This document shows positions 1-8,108 of a stretch of 64,000 nt of DNA, piece by piece. The stretch is from positions 87,721-151,720 of the forward strand of contig JADLGO010000009.1 of the NCBI GenBank assembly GCA_020849275.1, in the 5' to 3' direction. A model generated the notes under the pieces. That model saw only the letters and a list, made by a program, of their open reading frames with translations. It was not told where the DNA came from and did not search any database. The translations under genes were made by a program, and so were the position numbers. Numbering within the stretch: the first letter of the stretch is position 1; each line of letters begins with the position of its first letter. Source of the DNA: Chthonomonadales bacterium. GTDB lineage: Bacteria; Armatimonadota; Chthonomonadetes; Chthonomonadales; CAJBBX01.

Positions 1-919
1 GGCCGGTGGCAAGCCGCCCGACGCTCTGCACCACGGCCAGCACGCCGATCATGCGGTCGGGCGTGCCGAGGTGCTGCTGGGCGAAGAGGATGTAGAACGG
101 CGCGGCCATGCCGGCGCCGTCGACGAGTACCCGCATGGCGATGAGACGGGCCACGCGCGGGCGGCTGCGGAGCAAGGGCCCGGCCTGCCGCAGGTAGGCC
201 ACGAAGCCGGGGCGCGGCTCCTCGCTGTTGGTCGCTCCGTGCGGTTCGCGGATCAGGAACAGCGCCGTCTGTGACACAGCCGCCCCGACACACCAGAGCC
301 CCGCGAGGAGGGCGAAGCTGGCGGGAAAGGGCAGGCCCCCCTTGTCAAGAACGGCGGCCACCACGACGCCGGCGCCGATGGCCCCGAGGCCGCCGACGGC
401 CTGCATGGCGCCGAAGAAGCGCCCGCGCACCCGCGCCGGGATCGTCTTGGCGACGATGTCGAACCACGATACCGCGCAGGCGCCGTCCATCAGCCAGAAC
501 AGACCGATCACGGCGAGGATCCACGCGACGGAGAGGGCGGGCGAGCGGGTTCCCCACGCAAGAAGGACGATCGGGAGCGACAGCAGGCCGAGTCGGGCCA
601 GCCCACACGTCGCCAGCAGGAATGGCTTGTGCTCGGCTCGGCCGTGGATGTAGTGCGCGGCAAAGAGCGCCGGCAGGGTGAACCCGAGGGTCTGGATGAC
701 GCGCGTGAGCCCGATGAGACGGTCGTCCGCCCCGAGGCGCGACAGGAGCACCGGCATCACCGTCGTGCCGTCGAGGAACGCCAGGCCTGCCATGAAGGCG
801 CAGCAGTCGACGAGCAGGACGACGAAGTTGTGCCGGACGTGACGGGCCGCGAACGCCTCTCCCCGGTCGGGTGCCCCAGGGCAGCCGGCCGCTCGTGGAG
901 GCGCGACGGTGGTCGGCAC
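1..919 (-). CDS. MFS transporter, N-terminal part (C-terminus beyond the left edge)
   Basis: Reading the minus strand from a GTG at 919 gives about 306 codons without a stop to the window edge. The protein has a basic, mostly hydrophilic N-terminus, then alternating hydrophobic helices and short charged loops ('NFVVLLVDCCAFMAGLAFLD', 'LFWLMDGACAVSWFDIVAK', 'VRGRFFGAMQAVGGLGAIGA'). This is the pattern of a major facilitator superfamily carrier, and 'ARVRGRFFG' resembles the cytoplasmic loop motif of that family. Start choice: an in-frame TAG, which is the stop of the upstream gene at 923-925, lies just ahead, leaving a 3-base gap, so the two genes are probably co-transcribed and translationally coupled. 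The substrate cannot be told. The family call is from hydropathy and loop motifs read by eye; the C-terminal half is not in the window. Confidence 0.8.
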   Translation of the reverse strand, partial: MPTTVAPPRAAGCPGAPDRGEAFAARHVRHNFVVLLVDCCAFMAGLAFLDGTTVMPVLLSRLGADDRLIGLTRVIQTLGFTLPALFAAHYIHGRAEHKPFLLATCGLARLGLLSLPIVLLAWGTRSPALSVAWILAVIGLFWLMDGACAVSWFDIVAKTIPARVRGRFFGAMQAVGGLGAIGAGVVVAAVLDKGGLPFPASFALLAGLWCVGAAVSQTALFLIREPHGATNSEEPRPGFVAYLRQAGPLLRSRPRVARLIAMRVLVDGAGMAAPFYILFAQQHLGTPDRMIGVLAVVQSVGRLATG

Positions 920-922
920 CGG

Positions 923-1576
923 CTAGGGCTGTGCGGGCGGCGCTGCCGCTTCGCTCGTGGCGGTGCTGGCGAGGGCCTGGCGCATGTCCTTCAGCAATGG
1001 GACGATGCGCGCATAATGGATGACGGTGCCGATGAGATAGAGGTTGAAGAACTGCTCGTCGGTGCCGCGCAGGGTTGCCTTGCCCTCGCTCTCGGTGCTC
1101 TTGCGCGCGAGCGAGGCGGCGGTCGCCACTTGCTCAGGCGTCAGGACCTTGCGCATCTCCTCGGAGAGCGCGCGCAGCGTGGCCTCGTCCTCCCGTTTGC
1201 GCTGCTCAATGAACTGGTCCTGCAACTTCTTGAGGCGCTCGTCGAACGCCGCGGGGATGGAGCCGCCGGCCAGCACCTTGGACCGGGTGGAGCGGATGTC
1301 GTCGGCCATCGCGCGCAGCGGTCCCGTCATCGCGTCGGCTACGCGCCGGCTGTAGTCCTGCTGGGACTTCTCGATGATGGGCACCATGTGATCGATCTGG
1401 TCGGGCTTCAGCTTGAGCGGGTTGAGGACGCGAAGCTTGTCGATATCGTTGATGGCGGTGAGCAGCGCGGCCTGATCGGCCGGCGGAGCGGAAGGCGGCT
1501 GCTGGCCGCCGCGCGCGAGCGCGCCACAGACGGCGAGTCCGGCGGCGAGGAGGGCGAGGCAAAGTTGGCGTCGCAT
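923..1576 (-). CDS. Small secreted alpha-helical protein of unknown function
   Basis: A 217-residue protein if translation begins at the ATG at 1576, which is followed directly by a signal peptide ('MRRQLCLALLAAGLAVCGA'). The frame is open further upstream, but that part is Arg-rich and looks non-coding. A Cys lies near the end of the hydrophobic stretch, but 'LAVC' is a poor lipobox, so ordinary cleavage is more likely than a lipoprotein. The mature part is charged and helical, with 'LKPDQIDHMVPIIEKSQQ' and 'LTPEQVATAASLARKS', the look of a periplasmic helical bundle. I do not recognise a family. It ends 3 bases before the GTG of the MFS gene and probably shares its transcript. A TATAAT on the minus strand at 1671-1676 could be its -10 box, but no good -35 was seen. 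Confidence 0.75.
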   Translation of the reverse strand: MRRQLCLALLAAGLAVCGALARGGQQPPSAPPADQAALLTAINDIDKLRVLNPLKLKPDQIDHMVPIIEKSQQDYSRRVADAMTGPLRAMADDIRSTRSKVLAGGSIPAAFDERLKKLQDQFIEQRKREDEATLRALSEEMRKVLTPEQVATAASLARKSTESEGKATLRGTDEQFFNLYLIGTVIHYARIVPLLKDMRQALASTATSEAAAPPAQP

Positions 1577-1790
1577 GGGTGTCCTCTCGTGCGCGGCCGC
1601 GCGGCGTGCGTGCACCCGCGATAGGGCGCGCCACCGGCGCCGCCTGTCGCGTCGGCGCCGGCGCGCCCTCATTATATCCGATGACGGCGCTCAGGGCGCA
1701 CGGCCACGGGCCCGGCGAAGGAGCCGGCGCCCACACCGTCGAAGACAGGCCGCGTACCCACCGCACACCGGGAGTGCACGCGAGGTCACG

Positions 1791-4175
1791 ATGCGCATGG
1801 CACACCGCTTTCGCGTTCCCGCAGTCCTCTGCCTGGCGGCGCTGTGCGCCGTCGCGCACGCGCAGGTCGCTTCGCTGCGAGTCGACATGGCCCGTCCCGG
1901 CGCGCGCGTGGACTCGCGCCTGTACGGCATCTTCTTCGAGGAGATCAACCACGCCGGCGACGGTGGCCTGTTCGCCGAGCTCGTCCGCAACGGGTCCCTC
2001 GAGGATGCCGAGACGCCTCAGGGATGGACGGCCGCGCCCGCGGGCCGTGCCGGCGTCGAGATCGCCATCGAGACGCGGGGGCTGCTGAACGTCCGCCAGC
2101 GCCGCTGTCTGCGAGTCAGCGCCGGCCAGGCCGGCCAGGGAGCCGCCAACGAGGGCTACTGGGGCATCGCGGTGCGCCGGGGCGAGGCGTACCGGCTGTC
2201 GCTGTACGCCCGTTCAGACACGGGCGCCGGCCTGCGCGGCGAGTTGGTGAGCGCCGCAGGGAAGCCGCTTGGCTCGGTCCGGCTCGGAGGGGTGGGCGCG
2301 GGGTGGAAGCGCTTAGCCGGCACGATCCGCGCCGAGGGCGGCGATCCCGCGGCGAGCCTCGTCATCCGGCTCCAGCGACCGGGCACCGTGTTGGTCGATC
2401 TGGTATCGCTGATGCCCGCCCACACCTTCCGGGGGCGCGCCAACGGTCTGCGGGCCGACCTGGCCGGCCGGCTTGAGGCCCTCCGGCCGGCGTTCGTGCG
2501 CTTCCCGGGAGGCTGCTTCGTGGAGGGCGACCGGCTCGCCAACGCGTTTCGCTGGAAGACCACGATCGGCGAGCGTGCCTGGCGCATGCCGCACCAGAAC
2601 CTCTGGGGCTACGTGTCGAGCAACGGCCTGGGGTACCACGAATACCTGCAGATGTGCGAGGATCTGCGGGCGGAGCCGCTGTTCGTCGTCAACTGCGGCA
2701 TGGCCCACGCAGATAACGCGCCGATGGCCGAGATGGAGCCGTGGGTGCGCGACGCGCTCGACGCCATCGAGTACGCGAACGGCCCCGTCGACAGCCGGTG
2801 GGGTGCCGAGCGGGCACGCAACGGGCATCCGAAGCCCTTCGGCCTGCGTATGGTCGAGATCGGCAACGAGAACGGCGGTCCCGCGTACGAGGAGCGATAC
2901 GCACTCTTCCACGACGCCATCAAGGCGCGCTACCCCGACGTGCAGTTGGTGGCGAACGTGCCGGTCACCTCGCGTCCGATGGACATCCTCGACGAGCACT
3001 ACTACAACGCTCCACGGTGGTTCGCCGCCAACGCGGGCCGCTACGATAACTACGACCGCGGCGGGCCGCGCATCTATGTCGGTGAGTACGCGGTCACCCA
3101 GGAGTGCGGGCAGGGCAACCTGCGCGCTGCCGTCGCCGAGGCCGCCTTCATGACGGGCATCGAGCGCAACTCCGACGTCGTGACGATGGCGTCCTACGCG
3201 CCGCTCCTCGTGAACGTGCGCAACCGGGCCTGGAACCCGGACCTGATCGGCTTCGACGGCGCGTCGTCATACGGCACGCCCTCCTACTATGTGCAGCAAC
3301 TCTTCAGCCTGAACCGCCCGGACTGCAACGTTGCCGTGTCGGTCGGCGCGCCTCTCGAGGCCGCGCCGACTGGCGGGGCCGTCGGCCTGGGCACCTGGGC
3401 CACGCAGGCCGAGTTCGCCGATGTGCGCGTGGAGCGCGAAGGCGCCACGCTGTTGGAGGCCGCGTTCCGCGACGGCGCGCCGGGCTGGCGGCCCCTGCGC
3501 GGAGCGTGGCGGACCGCCGATGGCGTGTACCGGCAGGCCAGCGAGGAGGTCGACTGCCGCGCGACCGCCGGCGATCCAACATGGGACTACTACGACTATC
3601 GCCTGCGCGCCCGCAAGCTCGGTGGAGCCGAAGGGTTCCTCATCCTGTTTCGAGTGCGCGACGACGGCAACTGGTACTGGTGGAACCTGGGCGGGTGGGG
3701 CAACCGGTGGCACGCCGTGGAGCGGTCAGTTGATGGCAGCAAGACGCTGGCGACCGCCCAGGTGCCGGGCCGCATCGAGACCGGACGTTGGTACGAGATC
3801 CACGTGGAGGTGGACGGAGCGCGTGCGCGCTGCTACCTGGACGGCCGGCTCGTCCACTCCTTCGAGGACTCCGGGTTGCGCTCGCTGCACGCGGCGGCCG
3901 GCGTGATAGACCGGTCGCGCGAGCTGGTCGTTAAGGTGGCGAACACCTCCGATGCCGCCCGCGAGACGGATGTGATGGTTGCCGGAGCGAAGGTCGGGCC
4001 TCTCTCGGGCACGGCAACCGTGCTCACCGCCGACTCGCCGGATGCCGAGAACTCGCTGGCCGACCCGACGCGGGTGGCGCCCGTGACGCGCCGCGTTCGC
4101 TTCGAGAGGCCGGCATTCCGTTACCGCTTCCCGGCGCACTCTCTCACGGTGCTGCGCCTGAAGAGGGAGAGATGA
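1791..4175 (+). CDS. Secreted alpha-L-arabinofuranosidase, GH51 family
   Basis: Predicted to release terminal arabinofuranose from arabinan or arabinoxylan outside the cytoplasm. The start at 1791 follows GAGGT and opens with a signal peptide ending near 'AVAHAQ'. Order of parts in the 794-residue protein: GH51 N-terminal segment ('RLYGIFFEEINHAGDGGLFA'), a CBM4/9-like jelly roll, and a TIM barrel with the acid/base Glu360 in 'VEIGNENGG' and the nucleophile Glu432 in 'IYVGEYAV'. 'APLLVNVRNRAWNPDLIGFD' is typical of GH51. A concanavalin-like domain (around residues 590-705, 'GNWYWWNLGGWGNRWHAVE') is inserted before the C-terminal beta-sandwich. This insertion makes it longer than simple intracellular GH51 enzymes of about 500 residues. 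The next glycosidase begins 4 bases after the stop, so the two form an operon. Confidence 0.92.
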   Translation: MRMAHRFRVPAVLCLAALCAVAHAQVASLRVDMARPGARVDSRLYGIFFEEINHAGDGGLFAELVRNGSLEDAETPQGWTAAPAGRAGVEIAIETRGLLNVRQRRCLRVSAGQAGQGAANEGYWGIAVRRGEAYRLSLYARSDTGAGLRGELVSAAGKPLGSVRLGGVGAGWKRLAGTIRAEGGDPAASLVIRLQRPGTVLVDLVSLMPAHTFRGRANGLRADLAGRLEALRPAFVRFPGGCFVEGDRLANAFRWKTTIGERAWRMPHQNLWGYVSSNGLGYHEYLQMCEDLRAEPLFVVNCGMAHADNAPMAEMEPWVRDALDAIEYANGPVDSRWGAERARNGHPKPFGLRMVEIGNENGGPAYEERYALFHDAIKARYPDVQLVANVPVTSRPMDILDEHYYNAPRWFAANAGRYDNYDRGGPRIYVGEYAVTQECGQGNLRAAVAEAAFMTGIERNSDVVTMASYAPLLVNVRNRAWNPDLIGFDGASSYGTPSYYVQQLFSLNRPDCNVAVSVGAPLEAAPTGGAVGLGTWATQAEFADVRVEREGATLLEAAFRDGAPGWRPLRGAWRTADGVYRQASEEVDCRATAGDPTWDYYDYRLRARKLGGAEGFLILFRVRDDGNWYWWNLGGWGNRWHAVERSVDGSKTLATAQVPGRIETGRWYEIHVEVDGARARCYLDGRLVHSFEDSGLRSLHAAAGVIDRSRELVVKVANTSDAARETDVMVAGAKVGPLSGTATVLTADSPDAENSLADPTRVAPVTRRVRFERPAFRYRFPAHSLTVLRLKRER

Positions 4176-4179
4176 GACC

Positions 4180-7100
4180 ATGACGCGGATCGGGGCGGCT
4201 GCCGCCTGCATGTTGTTGACGTGCGGCATGGTCGCGGCCGACGTGTCGCTGCAGGACTTCGCCGACCTCTCGGCGTGGACGCTCAACCGCGACGGCGGCC
4301 GCGACGTGGAACGCGGCGTGGCCACACTGGCGGGCGGCGGGCGCGGCATGCGCCTGCGCTACACGGACGGCCCACCGCACTGGGGCAACCTCACGGCGCC
4401 CTGCCGCGTGCCCGGCGAGGCCACGGCCATCCGGTTCGCCATCGTTAAGCACGCGTCGGACCCGGCGGCGGCCATGTACGTGTGGCTGATGGAACCGGAC
4501 GGCGACGCATGGGCGCAGCAGGTGACGGCACGCGGGCTGACGGTGGGGCAGTGGTCTCCGGGGCGGCACGAGGTGAGCCTGCCGATGTCGGGGTTCCGCT
4601 TCGAGCACCGGGGCCCCGGCACGCGCGCGATGGTCTCCTGCGACCGCATGCTGCTCGGGTGCAACTACGGAGACCTCGAGGTGACGGTGGAACCGATGCG
4701 CTGGACGACGCGCGCGGGGCATGGCGGCGCGCCTCTGCCGCGAACGGAGGGACTGTCGGTGGAGCGAGGCGAGCGGGGCAGCGTGGCGGTGCTCGACATG
4801 GCGCCGGGCCTGCCGGACGGCTTCCGCACGGCGCACGCACCTCAGGCGCTCGCCCGCGTGCTCCGCCGGGGCGGGTTCGGCGTCACGGTGCTTCGACCGG
4901 GAGACCTGGCGGACCCCTCCGTGCTAACGGTCGCGAACTACGGCGCGGTGGTCCTCCCCTTCGGCCCCTACTTCCCGTGGGCCGCGCGTGAGACCTTTGT
5001 CGCCTATCTGCGCGCGGGTGGCGGGTTCCTGTCTACCGATGGCTACGCGTTCGACCGCCTGGTGGAGTGGACCGGCGCGGGGTGGGAGGACGCCGGAGCC
5101 GGGGCCACCGCCGCCGACATGGCGTCGCCGAGCGCGCACTCCGCGCCGATGAATACGCGCGCGGGCCGATCGGGCGATGCCGTGACCTTCGCGCCCGAGC
5201 AGATCGGCGTCTTCGACCCGGCCGACCCGCTGACCGGCGCCGCGCACGGCCGACCATCCGCGTGGCTCTCGGCCACCGCCGCCGGCCAGGCGCTGCCGCG
5301 CTACCGCTTCGCGCGGCCGCCCACCGGCTTCGCGGCCAGCGGCCTGATCGGCGACAACTCGCCGGTCTTCCCGCCCGTCTACCGCCGGTGGATCCCGCTC
5401 GTCGAGGCGTTCAGCCCCTCCGGCGAGGTGCGCGGGGCACTGCTGAGCCTGATGCGGAACCACGCCGGCACGTACGCCGGCAGCGCATGGGCGTTCAGCG
5501 GCATCACGTCGGGCGAAGACGTGTTCCTGGGCACATCGGCCCGACGCGCGCTCCTCTGCCGGGTGGTGGGCGAGCTCGTCGACCGCGTCGGCCTGCACGA
5601 CCTCACGACCGACCTGGCAACGTACCGCGTGGGCGAGAAGGCGCGCGTTCGCGTCACGGCGAGCAGGCACGGCGCCGGCCCGGTAACGGCGACGCTGCGC
5701 CTGCGCGTGGGCGCTCGCTGGCTCCCGGAGCAGCGCGTCGCGCTGTCGCCCGGCGCCGCGCGCAGCGTCGAGGTGGTCGTGCCCGTCACGGCGGCGATGG
5801 GCGATCTGGTGCCGGTGCGGGCCGTCCTGGACGTGGCGGGCCGCGCGCGCGACACGCTTGACGCCGCCTTCTGCGTCTGGAGCCCGAAGGTGGTGGCCTC
5901 CGGGCCGCACATCGAATGGCGCGACAACCACCTGTGGGTGAACGGCCGCCCGCGCTTCCTTGCTGGCACGAACCAGACGGGAATGATGTTCTACTCGGCC
6001 CACGAGGGGCCGCTCGTGTGGGACCGTGACCTGCGCATGATGGCGGAGCGTGGCGTGCGGGTGCTCCGTGTCCTGCACTTCTCGCCCTTCGCAATGGCCG
6101 GCTACGAGGGCGATGGCGCCAACGCGCCGCTCGACCTGGCGGCTCGGCCGGCGCGGCTGCGGCGGCAGCTCGACGCCATCGTGCAGCTCGCGCAGAAGCA
6201 TGGGGTCTGTCTGTTCCTCTCGCTGCACGATTGGATGGGCGTGGCGCTAACCGACGAGGAGCTCGCGGCCCAGGCCGACTGGAACCGCTTCTGGGCCGCG
6301 CGCTATTGCGACGTTCCCGCCATTCTCTACGATGTGCAGAACGAGCCCTCCGTCGAGGTGCCGGATCGGCCGGACATGCGACGGCTCTGGAACGACTGGC
6401 TCAAGGCCCACTACGGAACCGATGAGGCGCTGCGCGCGGCCTGGCGCGTGACGCCGCCGGACGCGTCGATGCCCGACGTCCCGCTCACCGGCGGGACGGG
6501 CCGGTGGAACGACGTGCGCTCGGCGGACCGCAAGCGCTTCGAGGCCGTCATTCTGAACCGGTGGGTCAAGGCGAACGTGGACGGCGTGAAGGCCGGCGAC
6601 CCGGACGCGCCGGTGTGTGTGGGCTATCTCCCGTTCATGTCGGCCGCCGATCGGATCCTCGGCGTCCGGCATACGGACTTCTCGAACATGCACTACTACG
6701 GTCCGCTCGAAGGCTACGCCGCCGAGCTAAAGCTGATCGACCGGCGAGCCTACGGTAAGGGACTGAGCATCGGGGAGTTCGGGGCGCAGGAGGCGCACGA
6801 CAGCCGGGCGCAGGGGCTGACCGGCCTGCCGGTGGAGCCCAGCGTGCGCCGCTTCTCCCAGGTAGTGCACTATGCCGCGGGCATGGGCGCGGCCTTCGTG
6901 GCGAACTGGGACTGGAAGGAGCTCGACGAGATGGTGTTCCCCTGGGGCCTCCTCCAACGGGGCACCGGAACGGCGAAGCCGTGGCTGCACACGTTCGCGC
7001 ACGACGCCGCCTATCTGGCCGGCGTCGAGCCGTCGGGCGCGCTGCCTGCGGTCGCCCTGCTCGTTCCTGACGGCAACCGCATCGGGCCGCGCTTCGATGA

Positions 7101-8076
7101 GATCCACGGCGGCATCCGGCGCGCCGCGGACCTGCTGATGGACGCCGGCGCGGACTTCTGCGTGCTCAACGAGGAGAACCTGGCGCGCATCCCGAGGGCC
7201 GTGCGCGCCATCGTCTGGCCAATCCCCTACTGCCCTTCCGACGCCGCGTTCGAGCGCGTGCTCACCTGGGTACGAAACGGCGGGCGCCTCTACCTATCCG
7301 GCGGCGTCGGCTTCGATGCCGCGCGTCGGCCTGACCTGACCGGGCGGTTGAGGGAGCTTGGTCTGCCGGAGTCCGAGCCGCGGCCGCCGTTCGACGGCCC
7401 TCCGGGCGATGGGCGTCCCGTGGCGTTTCGCGAGGCGACGGTCGGCGCCGGCGCCGTCCTCTACGTGCCCTACCCGCTGGAGCTCATGCGTGAGGGGGGC
7501 GCGGACATCTACCGGCGCTTCCTGAAGGGGGCTGGAGTCGGGGAGCCCATCGCGCGGGCGGAGGGCGGCACCGTGCGCGTTCTGACGGAGCCGACGCGCT
7601 CCGGCGGCAGGCTCATCGCGCTCGTGCGGACCGATCGCGGTGACGGGAGAGTGCGCGTGACGCTGCCGCACTGCGACGCCACGCTGGACCTTGGCCCGGG
7701 GGGAGCGGCCTTCGTCACCGTGGACGACCGGAACCGCCTGGTGGCCGCCGAGAGCGAGGGCCGCCTGGAGGTGGCCGGTCGGGTTCTCGCCGCGGCCGCG
7801 GGGCATTTCGGGGTGGTGGCTCTGGATGGCCGCGCGCTCGCGGAGTCCGCCCGCGTGCTCGTGCTGCCACACCTGCAATCGCGCGTGTCGGTGCCCGGGT
7901 TGCGCGGGGTGGCGGGCGGCCAGGCCGCCGTGCGCCGCTACGGAGAGCCGTGGCGCGCCGCGCAGGCCGGCGCCGAACTCCGATGCGAGCCGGGCGAGAC
8001 GCTGCTCCTCGCGGCCCGCGGGGGGATGGGCGCCGCGAGGGAGGCCATGCGCCGCCGCGACGCGCTGGCGCCCTGA
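4180..8076 (+). CDS. Secreted multidomain GH-A clan glycosidase (beta-galactosidase/GH42-GH5-like)
   Basis: A 1,298-residue enzyme with a signal peptide ('AAACMLLTCGMVAAD'). Parts in order: an N-terminal beta-sandwich; a class I glutamine-amidotransferase-like domain near residues 205-300 ('VANYGAVVLPFGPYFPW', 'AGGGFLSTDGYAFDR'); beta-sandwich linkers; a TIM barrel near 575-950; then a Rossmann-like domain of the beta-galactosidase trimerisation type ('VRNGGRLYLSGGVGFDA'). Likely acid/base is Glu722 in 'YDVQNEPS' and nucleophile Glu866 in 'SIGEFGAQ'. The barrel has the GH42-type signature 'HYGTDEALRAAW'. The substrate is not certain; plant beta-galactosides or a related glycan is a guess. It starts 4 bases after the GH51 gene, which suggests both act on the same arabinose-containing polymer. 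Its length and the amidotransferase-like domain placed before the barrel are unusual. Confidence 0.82.
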   Translation: MTRIGAAAACMLLTCGMVAADVSLQDFADLSAWTLNRDGGRDVERGVATLAGGGRGMRLRYTDGPPHWGNLTAPCRVPGEATAIRFAIVKHASDPAAAMYVWLMEPDGDAWAQQVTARGLTVGQWSPGRHEVSLPMSGFRFEHRGPGTRAMVSCDRMLLGCNYGDLEVTVEPMRWTTRAGHGGAPLPRTEGLSVERGERGSVAVLDMAPGLPDGFRTAHAPQALARVLRRGGFGVTVLRPGDLADPSVLTVANYGAVVLPFGPYFPWAARETFVAYLRAGGGFLSTDGYAFDRLVEWTGAGWEDAGAGATAADMASPSAHSAPMNTRAGRSGDAVTFAPEQIGVFDPADPLTGAAHGRPSAWLSATAAGQALPRYRFARPPTGFAASGLIGDNSPVFPPVYRRWIPLVEAFSPSGEVRGALLSLMRNHAGTYAGSAWAFSGITSGEDVFLGTSARRALLCRVVGELVDRVGLHDLTTDLATYRVGEKARVRVTASRHGAGPVTATLRLRVGARWLPEQRVALSPGAARSVEVVVPVTAAMGDLVPVRAVLDVAGRARDTLDAAFCVWSPKVVASGPHIEWRDNHLWVNGRPRFLAGTNQTGMMFYSAHEGPLVWDRDLRMMAERGVRVLRVLHFSPFAMAGYEGDGANAPLDLAARPARLRRQLDAIVQLAQKHGVCLFLSLHDWMGVALTDEELAAQADWNRFWAARYCDVPAILYDVQNEPSVEVPDRPDMRRLWNDWLKAHYGTDEALRAAWRVTPPDASMPDVPLTGGTGRWNDVRSADRKRFEAVILNRWVKANVDGVKAGDPDAPVCVGYLPFMSAADRILGVRHTDFSNMHYYGPLEGYAAELKLIDRRAYGKGLSIGEFGAQEAHDSRAQGLTGLPVEPSVRRFSQVVHYAAGMGAAFVANWDWKELDEMVFPWGLLQRGTGTAKPWLHTFAHDAAYLAGVEPSGALPAVALLVPDGNRIGPRFDEIHGGIRRAADLLMDAGADFCVLNEENLARIPRAVRAIVWPIPYCPSDAAFERVLTWVRNGGRLYLSGGVGFDAARRPDLTGRLRELGLPESEPRPPFDGPPGDGRPVAFREATVGAGAVLYVPYPLELMREGGADIYRRFLKGAGVGEPIARAEGGTVRVLTEPTRSGGRLIALVRTDRGDGRVRVTLPHCDATLDLGPGGAAFVTVDDRNRLVAAESEGRLEVAGRVLAAAAGHFGVVALDGRALAESARVLVLPHLQSRVSVPGLRGVAGGQAAVRRYGEPWRAAQAGAELRCEPGETLLLAARGGMGAAREAMRRRDALAP

Positions 8077-8082
8077 GGGCCG

Positions 8083-8108
8083 GCCGGCGAGCGCCTCAGC
8101 GCGCCGGC
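8083..8108. terminator. Candidate shared hairpin terminator between convergent genes
   Basis: A perfect 7-bp stem, GCCGGCG (8083-8089) and CGCCGGC (8102-8108), with a 12-base loop. It lies just after the stop of the plus-strand glycosidase and overlaps the stop of the converging minus-strand gene. There is no T-run, so intrinsic termination is only possible. Confidence 0.35.
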